A stretch of DNA of 48,002 bases. Source: Burkholderiaceae bacterium. GTDB taxonomy: Bacteria > Pseudomonadota > Gammaproteobacteria > Burkholderiales > Burkholderiaceae_A. Every line of letters begins with the position of its first letter. The first letter of the stretch is position 1. The notes below the pieces were generated by a model, which saw only the letters and a program-made list of their open reading frames with translations, was not told the DNA's origin and made no database searches. The stretch covers positions 1 to 48,002 of the forward strand of contig JAGYIP010000006.1 of assembly GCA_018402635.1 (NCBI GenBank), in the 5' to 3' direction. The position numbers were made by a program, and so were the translations under genes. This document shows, one piece after another, positions 33,962-44,500 of the stretch.

Positions 33962-36900
33962 ATGTCCTTTTATACCGCCCTTACCGGACTGAACGCAGCC
34001 ACCGCCTCGCTTGGGGTTATTAGTAACAACATTGCCAACGTTGGAACAACAGGCTTTAAAAAAATCGCGTGCCGACTTCGGCGACATTTTTGCTACTTCG
34101 CCCTTGCAGAAGGCTTCATCGGTTATTGGCCAGGGTGTGGCGCTTAAGGCAGTGACCCAGGAGTTCAGTCAGGGCAACCTGCAGTTCTCGTCCAGCTCGC
34201 TGGATATTGCTATTACGGGCGATGGCTTTTTCCCGTTGAAGTCTGCTGACGGCCTGCAAGACATTTACACCCGCAACGGCACCTTCTTGCTTGATGACTC
34301 TTTTGCGGTGGTGAACTCTGCCGGTCAGGCCCTTATGGCGGCAAGTGTGGACTCCTCTGGAAAGGCCGACCTTGATGACCTTCGGAAACTAATTATTCCA
34401 CGCAGCACCAACGGGGATGCGCGTGAGACCACGGAAATTGAACTCGGCCTGAATCTGCCGGCCGACGGTGACGTGATTACCGCCGAGTTTGACCCGTCGA
34501 ACCCCGACACCTACAACCTTACAACGGCGGTCACCGTGTTTGATGCCGGTGGTAACGAATACCTGGCCACGGTTTTCTATGTGAAGACGCAGCGTGCAAG
34601 CCCTGATAATCCAACCAACAAATGGCAGACGCATGTCTTTATTGGCGACACCAAGCTTGATGAGTTTCTTATTCAGGCGGCAAGTGATAAGGGTGAGGAC
34701 CTCTACGTAAATAAGTACGGCCAGGTGAAGGCTGAAGGGGAAATTCCTCCGCAGGACATTGCCCGAGGGGTGACTAAGCTTTTTAACCTTGATGAACTTA
34801 CGAACAAGTCGGACTCTGACCGGGCCACCTACGATGGCGAACCCATACCCACCAATACTGTTGAGCTTCTTAAGACAGGGCAGTTTAGTGTGGCCAATGT
34901 TATTGCCCCTGAGCGAGAGCTCACCCCGGGTGTTCTAACGCGGGTGGCCGCCTTTCCTCCTCCGATTGTCGGCGAGTTTGGGGGCCTTGGGTCCATTGAC
35001 GGTCTTTTAGATGCAGCAACCGGCAACGAGACCAATCGGCCAACTACAACGCCCGAGATCTTTGCCTATTTAAGCATTGACGGCTCCCCCAACCCTGTGA
35101 AGGTGGATGTGTCGGAGCTCTACGATGCAAGTGTTACGGCACCAACCTACAGCGGTGTGGAGCTTGCTCGGTTCTTAGAGGCCAAAATAAATAAGGCCTA
35201 TGGAGATCAGAATTATTTTGATATTTCAAGCCTGGTGGACGACAACGAGACCGCCGTTGATGGGTCCTCCCTTATTAATTTGAAGACCCTTCGTCTTACA
35301 TCGCGCGATGGCTCATCCGACACGGTTGCAAACCTGTCGGTAAGCCTGAATCAGATCAATCATTGGTTGGGCAATGGGTTTACGGGGCCAACCCTTGACA
35401 CAGACGGCCTAGTGACAGCGGCTCCTACTGCCACGAGTGATGCCACCTACGCCAATATTGCTCCTGCATTTACCGACCCAGTCTACCTCGACAATGGCAA
35501 TGTCGACCTCTCAAAAATTACGCCCGATCAGCTTGAAATACTTATGAAGAATGCGGTGGCCTCAACGGCCAACGCCACCTACCGAACCGATTTCGGAACA
35601 ACCCGCGCCGTACAGATTCAAGACATTAGCGACCTTTCGGTGGGATACAGCCCCGCTCGCCAGAACTTTGTTTACACAACGACTGACGGCTCAACCGTCT
35701 CTGCTCGCGCCTTCGGTAGTGATGTATCTAACTCTTTATTTGACCTTACCTCGGCCTTTACCAGCGTGGACCCCGATACAGGAACCTACCAGGGAAGCAT
35801 TGCACCAAATGGTTTGAGCATTCGCTCATCCAATGTGAACTATTCGCAGAGCGACCAGCGTTACGGCGTTCGCGTGCAGTTTGACGACACCACACAAAAC
35901 TTCCGAATTCTGTCGGGCACCACGGGCGATGATGCCTCGGTGGAAATTCTCTTTCCCCCCAAGGTGGGTCTGGCTGGTGGTGACGAAACAACGTTTGTAA
36001 CGGCCGAAGAATTGTCTGTGGCCACCGGGGCGACCCTTGGAACAGAGACAGCGACTGCACTTAATATTCTTTCGCGTGACATGGCGGCCTTTTTGAACTT
36101 CCAATCGATCTTTAACTTCTCGCCAGGCGAGACTCCTACGCAAGATCTGCCAACCCGCGGTGTGCGCTCGACCCCGGCCATTGCCAATGGAACCCCCATT
36201 GGTTTAAACCTTGATAACAAGTTCACCCTTACGGCAGACACCAACACCTTTACTGTGACGGTGGATAACGTGACTGGCCTTATTCAGTTACCAACAAACC
36301 GTGAGTACACCTCAGAGACCTTCCGTCAGGAGCTTGAGACCCGAATTAATGCGCTTGAAGACTCCCGTGGACGAACCGTGAATGGCGTTACGGTGGAGTA
36401 CAAGACCGAGGGCACAGCCACTGTTCTTGAAATTAAAACAGGAACCGAGGGCAACGACTCGTTCTTAAAGGTCAGCGGCCCAACAATCTGGGGCCTGGCC
36501 GACCTGCCTGCAGCGCGTGGAACCACCGAGCAGTGGCTGGTTCCCCCCCAGGCCGAAAACGAGAATGGTGTGCCCTTGTATGTAGACAGGGATGGTAATG
36601 AGACCACCGAAGCGGGGGAGTTCTCAGAGGAGGAAACCCGCGAACTCTGGTCGCCCATCTTCCTCGATAAGGGTGAACTTACCTTCAATACGCGAGGCGA
36701 ACTTAGGTCACCGGCGGTGCCCATAGCCTTTAAGGCAACCACCATTGGTGAGACCGGTGCCACCTTGCAGTTCTCTATTAACTACGACGGCACCACGCAG
36801 TTTTCCAGCCCCTTCGGCGTTTTAGCCCAAGACCAGAATGGTCGGCCCGAGGGCGACCTGATTGGCCTTGATATTGGTGACGATGGCCTGGTGTCTGCCA

Positions 36901-37208
36901 ACTATTCCAACGGCAGCCAGAAGAACCTCTCAAAAATTATTCTTGCCAACTTCTCGGCACCGACGGGTCTTCGACAGATTGGTGATGCAAGCTTCTTCTC
37001 AACCTCCAAGTCGGGCGCCGTGCAATACGGTGAGGCCGGAACGGCAGGCTTTGGAACCATTCGTGCCGGTGCGCGTGAGCGGGCCAATGTGGACTTAACC
37101 CAAGAACTTATTGACCTTATTACCGCACAGCGGGCCTTCCAGGCCAATGCCAAAGCCATTGAAACCAACAACACCCTGACCCAGGCCATTATTAACATCA
37201 GAAGTTAA
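33962..37208 (+). CDS. flgE: Flagellar hook protein FlgE, unusually long (frameshifted)
   Basis: Joined product about 1081 aa against about 400-500 for most FlgE. N-terminal rod/hook motif SFYTALTGLNAATASLGVIS-NNIANVGTTGF, and the C-terminal helix VDLTQELIDLITAQRAFQAN, KAIETNNTLTQAIINI, are standard. The middle, about residues 110-900, is a large acidic beta-rich region with no internal domain I can name beyond repeated Ig-like strands. An A7 run at 34058-34064 breaks the frame; six A restores GFKKSRADFGDIFATSPLQK. The first frame stops at 34147, while the second runs unbroken to 37208. AAGGAG lies upstream of the ATG. Confidence 0.92.
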
Positions 37209-37265
37209 CAAGAGGTCGGGCCGGCTTTTTAAGGAAGTCGGCCCAGTCTTTGCTAGGTACAGACC

Positions 37266-38033
37266 ATGGACCGATTTGCTTACACCTCCCTTAACTCGAT
37301 TAACGAGCGACGCCCGGTGCGCCATGTTCACACCAACGAGTTGGCCAATGTCAATGTGGTGGGCTTTAAAAAAAGCTACGAGGCAGCCATGCAGGCCAAC
37401 AAGACCGAGGGCATGGGTTACGACACCCGCATATCGCCCCAGCTTGAAAAGATGGAGCGCATTCTTTTAACCCCGGGCGCCATTATGGTGACGGGTAAGC
37501 CCACCGACATTGCCTTTGAAGAGCAGACGGTAATGGGCGTTCAGGCGCCAAATGGCGAGACCGCCTTTACCCGGCGTGGCGATTTACGGGCAAGCCTTGA
37601 GGGCGTGCTTGAAAACGGCCAGGGCCATGTGGTGGTTGACGAAGGCGGCAACCCCATTGCTGTGCCGCCTGGCTTCAGTGTGAACATTACGGAAACGGGG
37701 CAGGTCTTTGCCAAGGACCCCAACCTTATTGGCGTGGCCCCGGAAGTTCAGATTGGTCAGCTTATGTTGCGCGATGCCAGTGAGACTTTTTTAGTGCGTC
37801 GTGAGGATGGTCTTTTTGAAGCCTTTGTTGATAACCAACGTGTAGCAGGCCCCTTTGAGAGTGGACCGAAAACACCACGCCTAACCTCGGGTGCGCTTGA
37901 GGGCAGCAACGTGAATCCTGTGCAAGCCCTTGTACGAATGATTGATGAGTCACGCTCGTTTGAGCAAAGCATTAAGTTCATTAAGACCGCTAAAGAAATC
38001 GATGAATCCGGCGCATCCATGATGCGCGCCTAA
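37266..38033 (+). CDS. flgF: Flagellar basal-body rod protein FlgF
   Basis: 255 aa. N-terminus MDRFAYTSLNSINERRPVRH with ELANVNVVGFKK, the FlgF variant of the rod motif, and the C-terminal EGSNVNPVQALVRMIDESRS with FEQSIKFIKTAKEIDESGA. FlgF is a proximal rod subunit between FlgC and FlgG. A GC-rich inverted repeat lies in the 57-base gap after flgE. Confidence 0.95.
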   Translation: MDRFAYTSLNSINERRPVRHVHTNELANVNVVGFKKSYEAAMQANKTEGMGYDTRISPQLEKMERILLTPGAIMVTGKPTDIAFEEQTVMGVQAPNGETAFTRRGDLRASLEGVLENGQGHVVVDEGGNPIAVPPGFSVNITETGQVFAKDPNLIGVAPEVQIGQLMLRDASETFLVRREDGLFEAFVDNQRVAGPFESGPKTPRLTSGALEGSNVNPVQALVRMIDESRSFEQSIKFIKTAKEIDESGASMMRA

Positions 38034-38037
38034 AACC

Positions 38038-38053
38038 TGGCAAGCCTCTTGCT
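38038..38053 (+). promoter_or_regulatory. Sigma-54 promoter upstream of flgG
   Basis: TGGCAAGCCTCTTGCT matches -24 and -12 with exact GG-N10-GC spacing. The expected start gives a leader of about 47 bases before flgG, which splits the flg operon into two transcripts. Confidence 0.72.
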
Positions 38054-38111
38054 TAGTTTTCGTTAGAGGAGCGGCCGAGTGACCGCTTAATAAACCAGAA
38101 GGAAATCAGCC

Positions 38112-38897
38112 ATGGATGCATCGCTGTGGATTGCCAAGACAGGCTTAGACGCGCAACAAAAGCGTATGAGCGTTATTTCGAACAACCTGGCTAACGTGAA
38201 CACCACCGGGTTTAAGCGCGACCGCGCCAACTTCGAAGACCTCCTTTATCAAAATATTCGTCAACCGGGCGGTGCCACAGGTGCCGATACCCTGACCCCC
38301 ACGGGCCTGATGGTGGGTACCGGTACGCGCATTCTAACCACTGAGAAGATTCATGCTCAGGGCAACATGATTAACACCGAAAACGCCTTGGACATTGCCA
38401 TTGATGGGCCGGGCTTCATGCAAATTACCCAGGCCGACGGCACCATTGCCTACACACGCGACGGAGCCTTCAAGATCAATGCCGAAGGTCAGGTGGTCAC
38501 CGGCCATGGCGACCTGCTTGACCCTGCCATTGTTATTCCCGACAACGCAGCCTCCATAAGCATTGGCCGCGATGGCACGGTAACAGCCGAACTGGTTGCG
38601 GGTGGCGGTCAGGTGGCGCTTGGCCAGATTAACCTGGCGCGATTCATTAACCCTGCAGGCCTTCAGCCGATGGGTCAAAACCTTTACAAAGAAACGGCAG
38701 CCAGTGGGGCTCCTGTGGTGCTTGTACCTGGAACGGAAGGCATCGGCTTTCTTCGCCAAGGCATGTTGGAAGCCTCTAATGTGAACGTGGTGGAAGAGAT
38801 GGTGAACATGATTGAGACCCAGCGGGCCTACGAGGTGAACTCTAAGAGCATCTCGGCCACCGACGGCATGCTGCGCTTCTTGAACCAGAACCTGTAA
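38112..38897 (+). CDS. flgG: Flagellar distal rod protein FlgG
   Basis: 261 aa, the standard length. N-terminus SLWIAKTGLDAQQKRMSVIS-NNLANVNTTGFKRDRANF, and C-terminal LEASNVNVVEEMVNMIETQR, AYEVNSKSISATDGMLRFLN. The body keeps the FlgG signature DIAIDGPGFMQITQADGTIA. FlgG makes the distal rod that passes through the L and P rings. Confidence 0.97.
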   Translation: MDASLWIAKTGLDAQQKRMSVISNNLANVNTTGFKRDRANFEDLLYQNIRQPGGATGADTLTPTGLMVGTGTRILTTEKIHAQGNMINTENALDIAIDGPGFMQITQADGTIAYTRDGAFKINAEGQVVTGHGDLLDPAIVIPDNAASISIGRDGTVTAELVAGGGQVALGQINLARFINPAGLQPMGQNLYKETAASGAPVVLVPGTEGIGFLRQGMLEASNVNVVEEMVNMIETQRAYEVNSKSISATDGMLRFLNQNL

Positions 38898-38959
38898 GTC
38901 AGGCGCTTAGCGCTTTTGCATCTTTCGTTTTTAGAACCTCTTTTTTTAAGGCACCCACC

Positions 38960-39634
38960 ATGTTTATTGCTAGACCTCTCCAAATCTTGGTATCGGCTGT
39001 AGCAGCCCTGGCTTTAGTGGGCTGTGCAGCCACGAAGCCCAAAATGGCCGATGCCGAGTTTGCGCCCATTGTGCAAATTCCTGAACCGCCACCGGCTTCC
39101 GTTACTGGCTCCATCTACAACGGAGGCCGTAACGACAACTGGTTTGGCCGCAAGCGCGACTACAAGGTGGGCGACATTATTACGGTTGTGCTTGACGAGC
39201 GAACCCAGGCCGACCGCAACAGCAGTGTGAATGCCAGTCGCACCAGTTCAAACGACGTTATGGCAGGGCTTCAACCGCGACTTCCCGGTTTTCTTGATGG
39301 CCTTCCTTTAGCCGGATCGACTCTGGAAAGCAACGGGACAGGCAGGGCGGCCCAGGGTGCAACCCTTACGGGCTCCGTTGCCGTCACAGTGACCAATGTT
39401 TTGACCAATGGCAATTTGGTGGTGCGTGGTGAGAAGCAGCTTGATCTCGCAGAGGGCAGCGAGACGATTCGTGTGGCGGGTATTGTGCGCACCGAAGACG
39501 TTGGCCCCGACGGCACCGTGTTTTCACGCCGCCTTGCCAATGCACAAATTGCCTACACCGGCTCGGGTTCGCTTGCCAATGCCGCGAAGGTTCCCTGGGG
39601 TACGAACGCATTGATGAAGTGGTGGCCTTTCTAA
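38960..39634 (+). CDS. flgH: Flagellar L-ring lipoprotein FlgH
   Basis: 224 aa with a lipoprotein signal peptide and lipobox LVGC (about residues 19-22). L-ring features: GSIYNGGRNDNWFGRKRDYK, VGDIITVVLDERTQADRNSS, then GSVAVTVTNVLTNGNLVVRG with EKQLDLAEGSETIRVAGIVR. It forms the outer-membrane ring around the distal rod. Confidence 0.96.
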   Translation: MFIARPLQILVSAVAALALVGCAATKPKMADAEFAPIVQIPEPPPASVTGSIYNGGRNDNWFGRKRDYKVGDIITVVLDERTQADRNSSVNASRTSSNDVMAGLQPRLPGFLDGLPLAGSTLESNGTGRAAQGATLTGSVAVTVTNVLTNGNLVVRGEKQLDLAEGSETIRVAGIVRTEDVGPDGTVFSRRLANAQIAYTGSGSLANAAKVPWGTNALMKWWPF

Positions 39635-39643
39635 GGAGCGATC

Positions 39644-40877
39644 ATGAAACTGCAGATCTTTATTCGTAACTGGCGTCAGAACGTATCTGCAGAGCTTGAA
39701 GGCTTTGTTCACGATCTTATGACGGGCACCTACAAACGCAAGTGCCTGCGTGTCTTTAGCCTGGCGCTTATGCTTGCTGCGCTTAAGTCTTTTCCTTGCG
39801 CCGCCTGCCCATGCCGATCGTGTAAAAGACCTGGCCTCGCTGGCAAGTGTTCGTGCGAACCAGCTTCTTGGCTACGGCCTGGTGGTGGGCCTTGAGGGCA
39901 CAGGCGATGGGGCTGACTTAAGCGTAACGGCATCGAGCATGAAGGCCATTCTTGGCCGCCTTGGTGTCAATATTGATGGTGCCATGGGTGACTTCGACCG
40001 GGCGGCAAGTGGCAAGTTAGATGTTAAAAACGTTGCCGCCGTAATGGTTACAGCAGAACTTCCTGGCTTTTCAAAACCCGGCCAGCGTATTGATGTCAAC
40101 GTGTCAGCCATTGGTAAGGCCAAGAGCCTTCGAGGCGGCAACCTTATTCTTACAAGCCTTCGCGGTGTGGACGGGCAGGTCTATGCCCTTGCGCAAGGCC
40201 CTTTAACAGCAACAGGTGTGCGTGAAGAGGCAGCTGCCTCGCGCGTAACCCTGGGTGTTCCTACAGCGGCCCGTATTCCAAACGGCGCTATTGTCGAGCG
40301 AGAGGTACCGACGCCCTTTGAGAGCGCAGAGTACCTGGTGATGAATGTTCACGTCTCCGACTTCTCCACCACCAACAGCATTGTGAATGCCATTAATCAA
40401 ACCTTCGGCTCGGGTGTGGCCGAGGCCATTGACGGCACCTCCATTTCCATTCGTAGCCCTGCTAATTCCAGCCAGCGGGTGGCATTTATGAGCGAAATTG
40501 AAAACCTTAATGTCACGCCGGGTGAGCCACCTGCGCGTGTCATTGTGAACTCGCGCACTGGCACAGTGGTGATTAGCCGCAACGTGAAAGTAACGGCTGC
40601 CGCCGTTGCCCACGGAACCATCTCGGTGATGATTGCAGCCACCAACGAGGTCAGCCAGCCCGCTCCTTTTGCTGGGGGCGAGGCAGTGCCCGTACAGAAC
40701 GCAGACATTGCCGTGCAAGAAGATAAAAACCCCATGTTCCTTTTTCAGCCTGGCGTTGACCTGCGTCAGATTGTGGATGCGGTGAACCAGGTGGGTGCGA
40801 CCCCTTCAGCCCTTATTGCCATTCTTGAGGCTCTTAAAAGCTCGGGCAGTCTGCGCGCTGAACTGGTTGTTATTTAA
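39644..40877 (+). CDS. flgI: Flagellar P-ring protein FlgI (frameshifted)
   Basis: Joined product about 410 aa. The ATG at 39644 follows AAGGAGC; the start adds about 30 residues before a signal peptide of the type LRVFSLALMLAAL, ending APPAHA just before DRVKDLASLASVR. The core LLGYGLVVGLEGTGDGADLS, FSKPGQRIDVNVSAIGKAKS and C-terminal IVDAVNQVGATPSALIAILE are standard. Removing one base near 39782-39787 (gcttaagtct) joins the two frames inside the signal peptide. The first frame runs to 39895; the second opens at 39750 as GTG. The FlgI ring lies in the peptidoglycan layer. Confidence 0.93.
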
Positions 40878-40889
40878 ACGAGCCAGGCC

Positions 40890-41528
40890 ATGGACATTCA
40901 ATCTACCCTTGATTTTTCTGCATTCGGAAGCCTAAGAGCGCAGGCCCAGCGCGAGCATGAGGCCCGCAGGGCTGCTGCTATGGCAGGCCAAGACACGAGC
41001 TTGGCTAATGGCGAGAAGACTTCTAACGCAGCCACAGCAGACAAGGCCGCCTTGGGCCCGGGCCTGGCTGCCTCTCAGGCAGGGGAGAGAACCGCCTTAC
41101 GCAAAGCGGCCGAGCAGTTTGAGGCCTTGTTTATTCAAGAAATGCTTAAGACCATGCGGCAGACGGTTGAAAAGGACGAGAACAACACCTCGGCCCATAT
41201 GGAGACCTACGAGTCTATGCTGGACCGCGAGCTTGCCCTGCAGATGTCTAAGCGCGGCACGGTGGGTGTGGCCGACATGCTGGTTGCGCATCTCGAGCGT
41301 CAGCAGCAGTCGACCGAGCAGGTGCTTAAGAACCGCGACCTTAACGCCTTGCGCGATGAGGCCAAGGGCGCACCCGGCAAAGGCTTGCCGCTTGAGTCGG
41401 CAATGCCTAGCCCCGTTCTTCCGATGCCCAGTGAAAGCCTTCGTTCGCTTAACAAGGGTCTGCGACAGCCTGACAGCTTTAGCCTTCCCCTTGAAAAAGC
41501 CTTTCGGCCTCTTCGGCCCGGCTCTTAG
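40890..41528 (+). CDS. flgJ: FlgJ, rod-binding domain only
   Basis: 212 aa. It has only the N-terminal FlgJ rod-binding region: RKAAEQFEALFIQEMLKTMR, SAHMETYESMLDRELALQMS, KRGTVGVADMLVAHLERQQQ. The usual C-terminal glucosaminidase part of gammaproteobacterial FlgJ (total about 310-400 aa) is missing; the remainder is Pro/Leu-rich and disordered. A separate LysM-SLT gene upstream of flgB may supply the wall-cutting activity. It follows flgI by 12 bases. Confidence 0.92.
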   Translation: MDIQSTLDFSAFGSLRAQAQREHEARRAAAMAGQDTSLANGEKTSNAATADKAALGPGLAASQAGERTALRKAAEQFEALFIQEMLKTMRQTVEKDENNTSAHMETYESMLDRELALQMSKRGTVGVADMLVAHLERQQQSTEQVLKNRDLNALRDEAKGAPGKGLPLESAMPSPVLPMPSESLRSLNKGLRQPDSFSLPLEKAFRPLRPGS

Positions 41529-41545
41529 CCGCAAGGTAATGTGAA

Positions 41546-44500
41546 ATGAGTGATCTCGTCTCCATTGCCGGCACTGCCGCTGCCGCCTACCAAAGGGCTT
41601 TGGGTGTTGTCTCCAACAATATTGCCAACGTGGGCAGTGCGGGCTACTCGCGGCAAGAGGCCGATCTTATTGAAAGTGCGCCAAGGGCTTTTGGTACAAG
41701 CTACCTTGGAACCGGGGTGAATTTTGCGGGCGTTCGCCGCGCCTACGACGAGTTCATTGAAAGCACCTTGCGCAACGCCACCACCGACCTAAGCAGCCAA
41801 GAGCCCATGGTGAACTATGCCAACCGCGTGGTGAACATTCTTGGCAGTGAAGACGTGGGCTTGTTGTCGGCCTTTGATGAGTTCTTCGATTCAGCCCGGC
41901 AGCTCTCCACCGACTCCTCCTCGCTTATTCTGCGAAGCCAGTTTCTAAGCAAGTCCGAGGGCCTTACCGAGCGCTTCCAAACCCTCTCGGGCCAGCTTGA
42001 GCTTGTTACCCAAGAAAGCCAAGAGGCTATTAACGCCGACATTGCCAAACTTAATAACCTTAGTAAGCAGCTGGCCACCATCAACGGCCAGCTGATGAAA
42101 ACCAAGTTCAAAGACCGTCAGCCTCCTGCCCTTATGGACCAGCGCGACCAGACCCTGCGCGAGATGGCTGAGCTGACGAAGTTAAATGTAAAAGAGGCAT
42201 CCAACGGTGTCATGACCGTGAGCATCGGCTCCTCCTTAAGCCGAGGGCTGATTGTGGACGGCACCGACTCACGCAAACTTACGGCTCTTTTTAATGAGTC
42301 CGATGTGGGCAAGGTGGACCTTGTTATTAACCCAGGCATGCCCTCGTTTGAAAACATTGTGGGCTTCTCGGGCGGCTCGATTGCAGGGCTTATTGGCTTT
42401 CGTTCTCAACTGCTTGAGCCCGTGTTTAACAACCTGGACAACCTTGCCAAGACCCTGGTGCAAGAGGTAAATGCCATTCATCAGGAAGGCATCGACCTTG
42501 AGGGTCGCAACGGGGAGGCCTTGTTTAAGGTGGACCCACAGTTTGCTGTTGTCTCGGGCTCCGGAGATACCGCCGCGCGTGTGGATGCAAGCCTGTTTGA
42601 CCTGCAGGCCTTTGAGGCCAACACCATTAACCTGGAATACCGGGCCAATGTGGGCCAAATTAACGACCTGAGCCTTACGGGTGATTTTGCCGTGGGCGAT
42701 CAAATTACCGTGACGCTTAATAGCCTTAGTAAAACGCTTACGCTTTCTGGCAAGGTGAGTGATGATGCAGCGCTTGCCGAGGGCACGGTACTAAGCCTAA
42801 GCCAGGTGAAGCAGCAGCTTCGCAATTTTCTAGAAGGTGGCCAGCGGCTAAGCCCTGAAGAACTGGTTGTTTATTTTCGTACAGGCAACCAGACCTCGTT
42901 GGACGGCGCCTTTGGCCGGCAGTTGACGGTTGATTTTGGTGCCCAGGACGATCTTCTTATCTCAAGCGATGTTCTGGGGGCCTACAACCTCAACCTCACG
43001 GTCTACAGCAGAACCGGTGCCGGCCTTGACAACCGTGTTACGCGCGGACAGTGGCAGGCCACCGACGAGCGCACAGGCCAGGTGGTCACAGGTACCCGGT
43101 CTTTGGAAATGAATGGCATTCGCCTGAACTTCTCGGGCGAACCCAAGGACGGCGAGTTATTAAGCTTGAAGGTGCAAAACAGCGCTGCAGCCGGTATTCG
43201 TTTAAATACCGACGACCCCACCAAGGTGGCCTCGGCCGCGCGCTTTCGGGTCATTGAAAACCAGTTCAACCCCACCGGGGCCGATGCCAAGCTATTTGAA
43301 GCACCCCAGGCCTTTCCTGATGAAGAGGCCATTGCATTAAACCGCGTGGTGGCCGATGACGGGCAGACCCTGCTTGACAACAACGTTCTTGAAGACGTGG
43401 CGGTTGACTTTGACCGTGTTCGGGTGGCACCCATTACGGTTATTCCTGCAGGCTACTCTGACACCACGCTTTACTTAGGCGAGTTAAATGGCGAGCCCAT
43501 TGACCTTCAGGTTCTCACGCGTGACGGCCGGCATTTATTGGGCCGGCAGATGGCTGATGCACGCATTTTAGAGCGCGAGATCGAACTGGGTAGGCCTTTA
43601 ACCGCGGAGGAGCGTGCCCTTGAAATTGACCAGGCAGGCGAAGACTTTCTAGCCAATGCCAAGCTTGCCGATGTGGCCTTTGCCGAAGGCTCCAGCTATT
43701 CCGCCCAGTACTTAAATGCCTCCGATGATGAAGCCTATCGGGGTATGGAGCTTTTCTATGGCGTAAAGGCCAAGGTTACCAACAGTCCCTGAGCTGACCC
43801 TAGACCATGTCTACGATTCGCGCGATGCCGTGGCCTTGCGGCCTGCCGAACTGTTGTCGGGTGTTATTCAGTCTTTTGACGTGTCGCTTGAAGAGCTTGT
43901 TTATGCCGAGGGCGATTTAGTTATGAACGACCGCAGCCTTGGTTCGCTGCGGGTCACGCAGGTGTCTAACGGGGCAGGGGGGCTTACGCCCATGCTGGTG
44001 ACCGACATCACCCAGGAAGACGGCCGTGTGATGACCAAGGCCATACCCTACCCCGGGGTAACCGCAAACGCCTCGGGCAAGTACGAGATTACGGCAGAGC
44101 ATTTGCAGTTTTACTTTGCCGCCCAAGACGGCTTTGGTGCTGGCGAGAAGCAGACCCTTCAGTTCTCGCGCGCAACCCAAGACGGCAGTTTCACCATTGC
44201 TGGTGAGACGGTGAATGTGTCGGTGGGCGATACCGCAGTCACCATTGCGCAGCGGGTGGCCGAGGCCTTAAATGCCAGTGACTTTATTCAGAATTTTGGT
44301 GGCCGCTCTGCACAGGCCTTTGATGATGGCTCGGTGGTGATTCAGTTTGCTCTTACCGACAGCAATGTCGATAGGGTCTCGGTGACCTCATCGAATGTGG
44401 AACTGACAGCCACGGTGGTTGAAGACGTCTTGCGCGAGGGGCCATGGGCCTTGGGCGAAGAGCGCACATTAACGTTTGCTGTGCCGAGCACGGCGGGAAC

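Noticed and set aside
34389..36763. Several minus-strand frames over flgE
   Set aside because: Antisense shadows of a conserved coding strand; they lack ribosome sites and family features.
37239..37254. CGGCCCAGTCTTTGCT, sigma-54-like, before flgF
   Set aside because: Spacing is right but the first base is wrong, the predicted start is at the ATG, and it overlaps an inverted repeat. Kept only as part of the leaderless question.
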